From the NCBI GenBank assembly GCA_946478775.1, contig CAMLDR010000199.1, forward strand, positions 1 through 7,486: a DNA stretch of 7,486 nucleotides. Reading direction: 5' to 3'. The DNA comes from an uncultured Flavobacteriales bacterium. GTDB taxonomy: Bacteria; Bacteroidota; Bacteroidia; Flavobacteriales; Crocinitomicaceae. Shown here piece after piece: positions 5,570 through 7,486 of this stretch (position 1 is its first letter; every line of letters starts with the position of its first letter). Made by a program: the position numbers and the translations under genes. The notes under the pieces were generated by a model, which ran no database searches, was not told where the DNA came from, and was given only the letters and a program-made list of their open reading frames with translations.

Positions 5570-5633
5570 TGATCAATTCTGAATGGCTTAATTATCAAGG
5601 CGAATCTCACTTCATAATTAATAATTGATCATT
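5568..5633. repeat. Nested AT-rich inverted repeat after mlaF, possible transcript end
   Basis: AATGATCAATT at 5568-5578 is the exact reverse complement of 5623-5633. Inside it, TTAATTAT (5588-5595) is the exact reverse complement of 5614-5621. The two stems could stack into one long hairpin. The outer arm includes two bases of the mlaF stop codon. There is no GC-rich stem or T run, so its role as a terminator is uncertain. Confidence 0.45.
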
Positions 5634-5677
5634 TATAATTAGCTTGTACCAAAATTCACTCTCAAGCGTTTAGATCA

Positions 5678-5684
5678 AAAAGGA
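5678..5684 (+). promoter_or_regulatory. Purine-rich ribosome binding site of the L,D-transpeptidase gene
   Basis: AAAAGGA ends 4 nt before the ATG at 5689. This is one of the few Shine-Dalgarno-like sites in the window. It favours the first ATG over the second, three codons downstream. Confidence 0.4.
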
Positions 5685-5688
5685 AACC

Positions 5689-6336
5689 ATGACCCGAATG
5701 TACTATCTCATTGCCTTTATCTTCATTGTTTGCGCCTGTACATACAATCAGGCACAGTTACCCGGTCTTTCAAAAGAAGCCCCCCGGGAAGTAATATCGG
5801 AGTCCGACTACGATTCCACGCGTTTCTTAAAAGTATTGCCAAAGCAGATTGAAACTGTAAAGACTTACATTAAAAACAAAGGAGGAATCTATTCCAATCA
5901 GAAAGCGATCCTGATCGACATGAAAATTCCCTCAAAGTATTTTCGCTTGTTTGTGGTGGACCTGAAAACAAACAAAATCATTTCAAAAGGCTTATGCGCA
6001 CACGGTTCCGGCTCAGAAATACCCGGCACCGATTCCCTGCAGTTCAGCAATACACCAAACTCATACATGACCTCCTTGGGTCTGTACAAGATTGGCAGTT
6101 CCTATACCGGAAGTTTCGGGAAATCCTATAAATTATCCGGCCTCGAAAAATCAAATAACAAAGCTGCGGCAAGGGCAATTGTACTGCACCGCTACGGCTG
6201 TGTTCCGGACGAAGAACAATACTATCCTATTTGCAACAGTTTGGGCTGCGCCATGCTCTCGGAAAACTATTTCGAAGAATTGATCCCTATCATCGACAAA
6301 TCATCCAAACCAATGATTTTGAAGATCTATTATTGA
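5689..6336 (+). CDS. Murein L,D-transpeptidase catalytic-domain lipoprotein (YkuD_2-like)
   Basis: The 215-residue protein begins with a hydrophobic signal (residues 4-16) ending in VCAC, a plausible lipobox with C17 as the lipidated residue, so it is probably a periplasm-facing lipoprotein. The catalytic domain covers about 65-215. It has AHGSGSE (104-110), SLGLYKIG (129-136), the histidine in VLHRYG (H167) and the nucleophile motif SLGC (184-187, C187). This layout matches the Bacteroidota YkuD_2-type L,D-transpeptidases, which form 3-3 cross-links or attach proteins to peptidoglycan. All key residues are present, so it should be active. It follows mlaEF after 119 bp and probably has its own transcript start. 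A weak echo of its last codons lies just downstream (6332-6373). Confidence 0.87.
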   Translation: MTRMYYLIAFIFIVCACTYNQAQLPGLSKEAPREVISESDYDSTRFLKVLPKQIETVKTYIKNKGGIYSNQKAILIDMKIPSKYFRLFVVDLKTNKIISKGLCAHGSGSEIPGTDSLQFSNTPNSYMTSLGLYKIGSSYTGSFGKSYKLSGLEKSNNKAAARAIVLHRYGCVPDEEQYYPICNSLGCAMLSENYFEELIPIIDKSSKPMILKIYY

Positions 6337-6426
6337 TTCGACCAATAAGATCCATGATTCTAAAAATCAATTCGGAATTAAGCATTCGGATCCAGATAAC
6401 AATCCGGACATGATTATCCTTTTTCG

Positions 6427-6434
6427 TATATTTA
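6427..6434 (+). promoter_or_regulatory. Possible -7 box before the four-TM gene
   Basis: TATATTTA differs from TAnnTTTG at the last base only and lies 17 nt before the ATG at 6452, a reasonable distance for a short leader. No matching TTTG -33 element is visible, so this is weak. Confidence 0.22.
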
Positions 6435-6451
6435 CTATAAAGTAAGCTATT

Positions 6452-6871
6452 ATGAAAAAAGGAACCATTGCAATTTTAGTCGGAATTATTGTCGGAGGAC
6501 TTTTCATTGCCCTTGGCGAAGTCATGTCCACTTACATCTTTCCTTTGGAAAGTCCAATTCCAACTGATCCTACACTCATGGCAGATTACATTGAAAACGA
6601 TGTGCCTATGAGTTCAAAAATAGTAGTGGTTTTGAACTGGATCATCGCTGCTTTCGTTGCCGGGATCGTAAGTACCTTTATTTCAGGAAGAACTTCTCCG
6701 AAACCCATGCTGGCTTCAGTTGGTGTTTTGAACATCCTGACACTCATGAATTTGCTGATCATTCTTCATCCGGGATGGATGTGGATTGCTTCTTTGTTCG
6801 TCTTTATCCCCATTGGCTTTGTAGCCTATTTCCTGATCCGTAAAAAGCAACCGGATGAAAGCGCGGGATGA
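6452..6871 (+). CDS. Small membrane protein with four predicted TM helices
   Basis: The 139-residue product has hydrophobic helices at about 5-28, 56-77, 86-105 and 109-129. An acidic loop lies between the first two (PTDPTLMADYIENDVP), and the protein ends in a basic, hydrophilic tail (IRKKQPDESAG). There are no enzyme motifs and I do not recognise a named family; similar short hypothetical membrane proteins are common in Flavobacteriia. The start gives a normal MKKGTIAIL N-terminus, likely an N-in first helix. The end of the gene overlaps the next one by 17 bp in another frame, so the two are cotranscribed and perhaps coupled, but this does not reveal the role. Confidence 0.8.
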   Translation: MKKGTIAILVGIIVGGLFIALGEVMSTYIFPLESPIPTDPTLMADYIENDVPMSSKIVVVLNWIIAAFVAGIVSTFISGRTSPKPMLASVGVLNILTLMNLLIILHPGWMWIASLFVFIPIGFVAYFLIRKKQPDESAG

Positions 6872-7469
6872 GCGAATTACACAATATATCTCCAAATCAG
6901 CTGATTTTGCACAAGAGATCCTGCTTCATTTGAGAGAAGTGGTTCATGATTTCTGTCCGGACGTGGAAGAAGGAATGAAATGGAGTATGCCCTTCTTTAT
7001 GTACCGCGGGAAAATCCTGTGCAGCTTTGCTTCCTTCAAACACCATTGTTCTTTTGGGTTTTGGCTGCATTCCGAAATGAGTGACCCGCATGGAATCTTT
7101 AAGCGTTCGGCAGAAGGCGGAATGGGAAGCTTCGGTAAAATTACATCCCTGAACGATTTGCCAAAAGATGACCAGTTGGGATCTTACATCCTGGAAGCAA
7201 TGAGTTTGATAGAACAGGGAACCATTCCCAGGGAACTCAATCCGAAGTTTAAAAAACCCGTTGCCGAAGTTCCGGAAGAATTACTGAAACTACTTGAAGC
7301 AGAACCGAAAGCCAGAGCTGTATTTGAATCCCTTCCTCCTTCACACCAGCGGGAATACACCAATTGGATCACCGAAGCAAAACGGGAAGGAACCAAACAA
7401 CGCAGGTTGCAGCAAACCATTGAAAACCTGCTGGAAGGAAAGTCAAAAGACTGGAAATATATGCGTTAA
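6855..7469 (+). CDS. DUF1801 and YdeI/OmpD-associated domain fusion protein
   Basis: The 204-residue soluble protein has a DUF1801 (YdhG-like) module at about 15-115, with EEGMKWSMPFFMYRGKILC and FKHHCSFGFW. A YdeI/OmpD-associated C-terminal module follows at about 135-200, with FESLPPSHQREYTNWITEAK and a basic tail KQRRLQQTIENLLEGK. The fusion is common in Bacteroidota and is annotated as a YdeI/OmpD-associated family protein. Some YdeI relatives have been linked to tolerance to antimicrobial peptides or bacteriocins, but the molecular role is unknown. The start is the ATG inside the end of the previous gene (17-bp overlap); no strong Shine-Dalgarno is seen. The gene ends with TAA 17 bp before the window edge. 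Confidence 0.88.
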   Translation: MKARDERITQYISKSADFAQEILLHLREVVHDFCPDVEEGMKWSMPFFMYRGKILCSFASFKHHCSFGFWLHSEMSDPHGIFKRSAEGGMGSFGKITSLNDLPKDDQLGSYILEAMSLIEQGTIPRELNPKFKKPVAEVPEELLKLLEAEPKARAVFESLPPSHQREYTNWITEAKREGTKQRRLQQTIENLLEGKSKDWKYMR

Positions 7470-7486
7470 CCGATTTTCGCCCACCG

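Noticed and set aside
6092..6413. Two + strand open frames of about 60 codons overlapping the L,D-transpeptidase gene and its end
   Set aside because: Most of each overlaps a well-supported gene in another frame, and the sequence is not protein-like; no ribosome binding site.

Overview
The window looks like chromosomal DNA of a member of the Bacteroidota, probably Flavobacteriales (a Crocinitomicaceae/Fluviicola-like genome would fit, but that is a guess from protein style). The reasons are a stand-alone carboxypeptidase-regulatory plus TonB-plug protein, a SprT-like/ManC pair, MlaE and MlaF permease and ATPase in the Bacteroidota style, a YkuD_2-type L,D-transpeptidase, a DUF1801 plus YdeI/OmpD-associated fusion, weak Shine-Dalgarno sites and at least one TAnnTTTG-type -7 box.

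Layout. Positions 45-755 (+) encode the exported plug-domain protein. Positions 756-840 are a convergent intergenic region with hairpins and a perfect 20-bp palindrome. Positions 838-933 (-) hold a 32-codon orphan copy of the 3' end of manC. Positions 940-2083 (-) carry three small, AT-rich, tightly packed genes: a two-TM coiled-coil protein, a 100-residue unknown protein, and a protein that looks like the Cas2/VapD fold. Positions 2154-3242 (-) are the complete manC (GDP-mannose synthesis), preceded by and overlapping a SprT-like metalloprotease gene (3232-3930, -). On the + strand follow mlaE (4065-4805) and mlaF (4805-5569), an L,D-transpeptidase lipoprotein (5689-6336), a four-TM protein (6452-6871) and, overlapping it, a DUF1801/YdeI protein (6855-7469).

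The main signal is the segment between the two manC 3' ends. The orphan copy and the real gene end form a 96-bp direct repeat. Its first 63 bp in manC reading order are identical and its last 33 bp differ at eight positions, yet both encode nearly the same C-terminus and stop in the same place. This is the pattern left when a DNA segment enters the 3' end of a coding gene and brings a replacement end with it. Removing about 1.3 kb would restore a plain convergent pair: plug protein and manC with one terminator between them. The cargo is only the three-gene operon; there is no integrase or transposase inside. It is the best candidate here for an undescribed accessory, perhaps defence-type, system, but that function is inference.

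The other genes are envelope-oriented housekeeping functions: sugar nucleotide supply, lipid transport, peptidoglycan cross-linking and outer-membrane uptake. Two AT-rich inverted-repeat structures, near 3960-4039 and 5568-5633, bracket the mlaEF pair.
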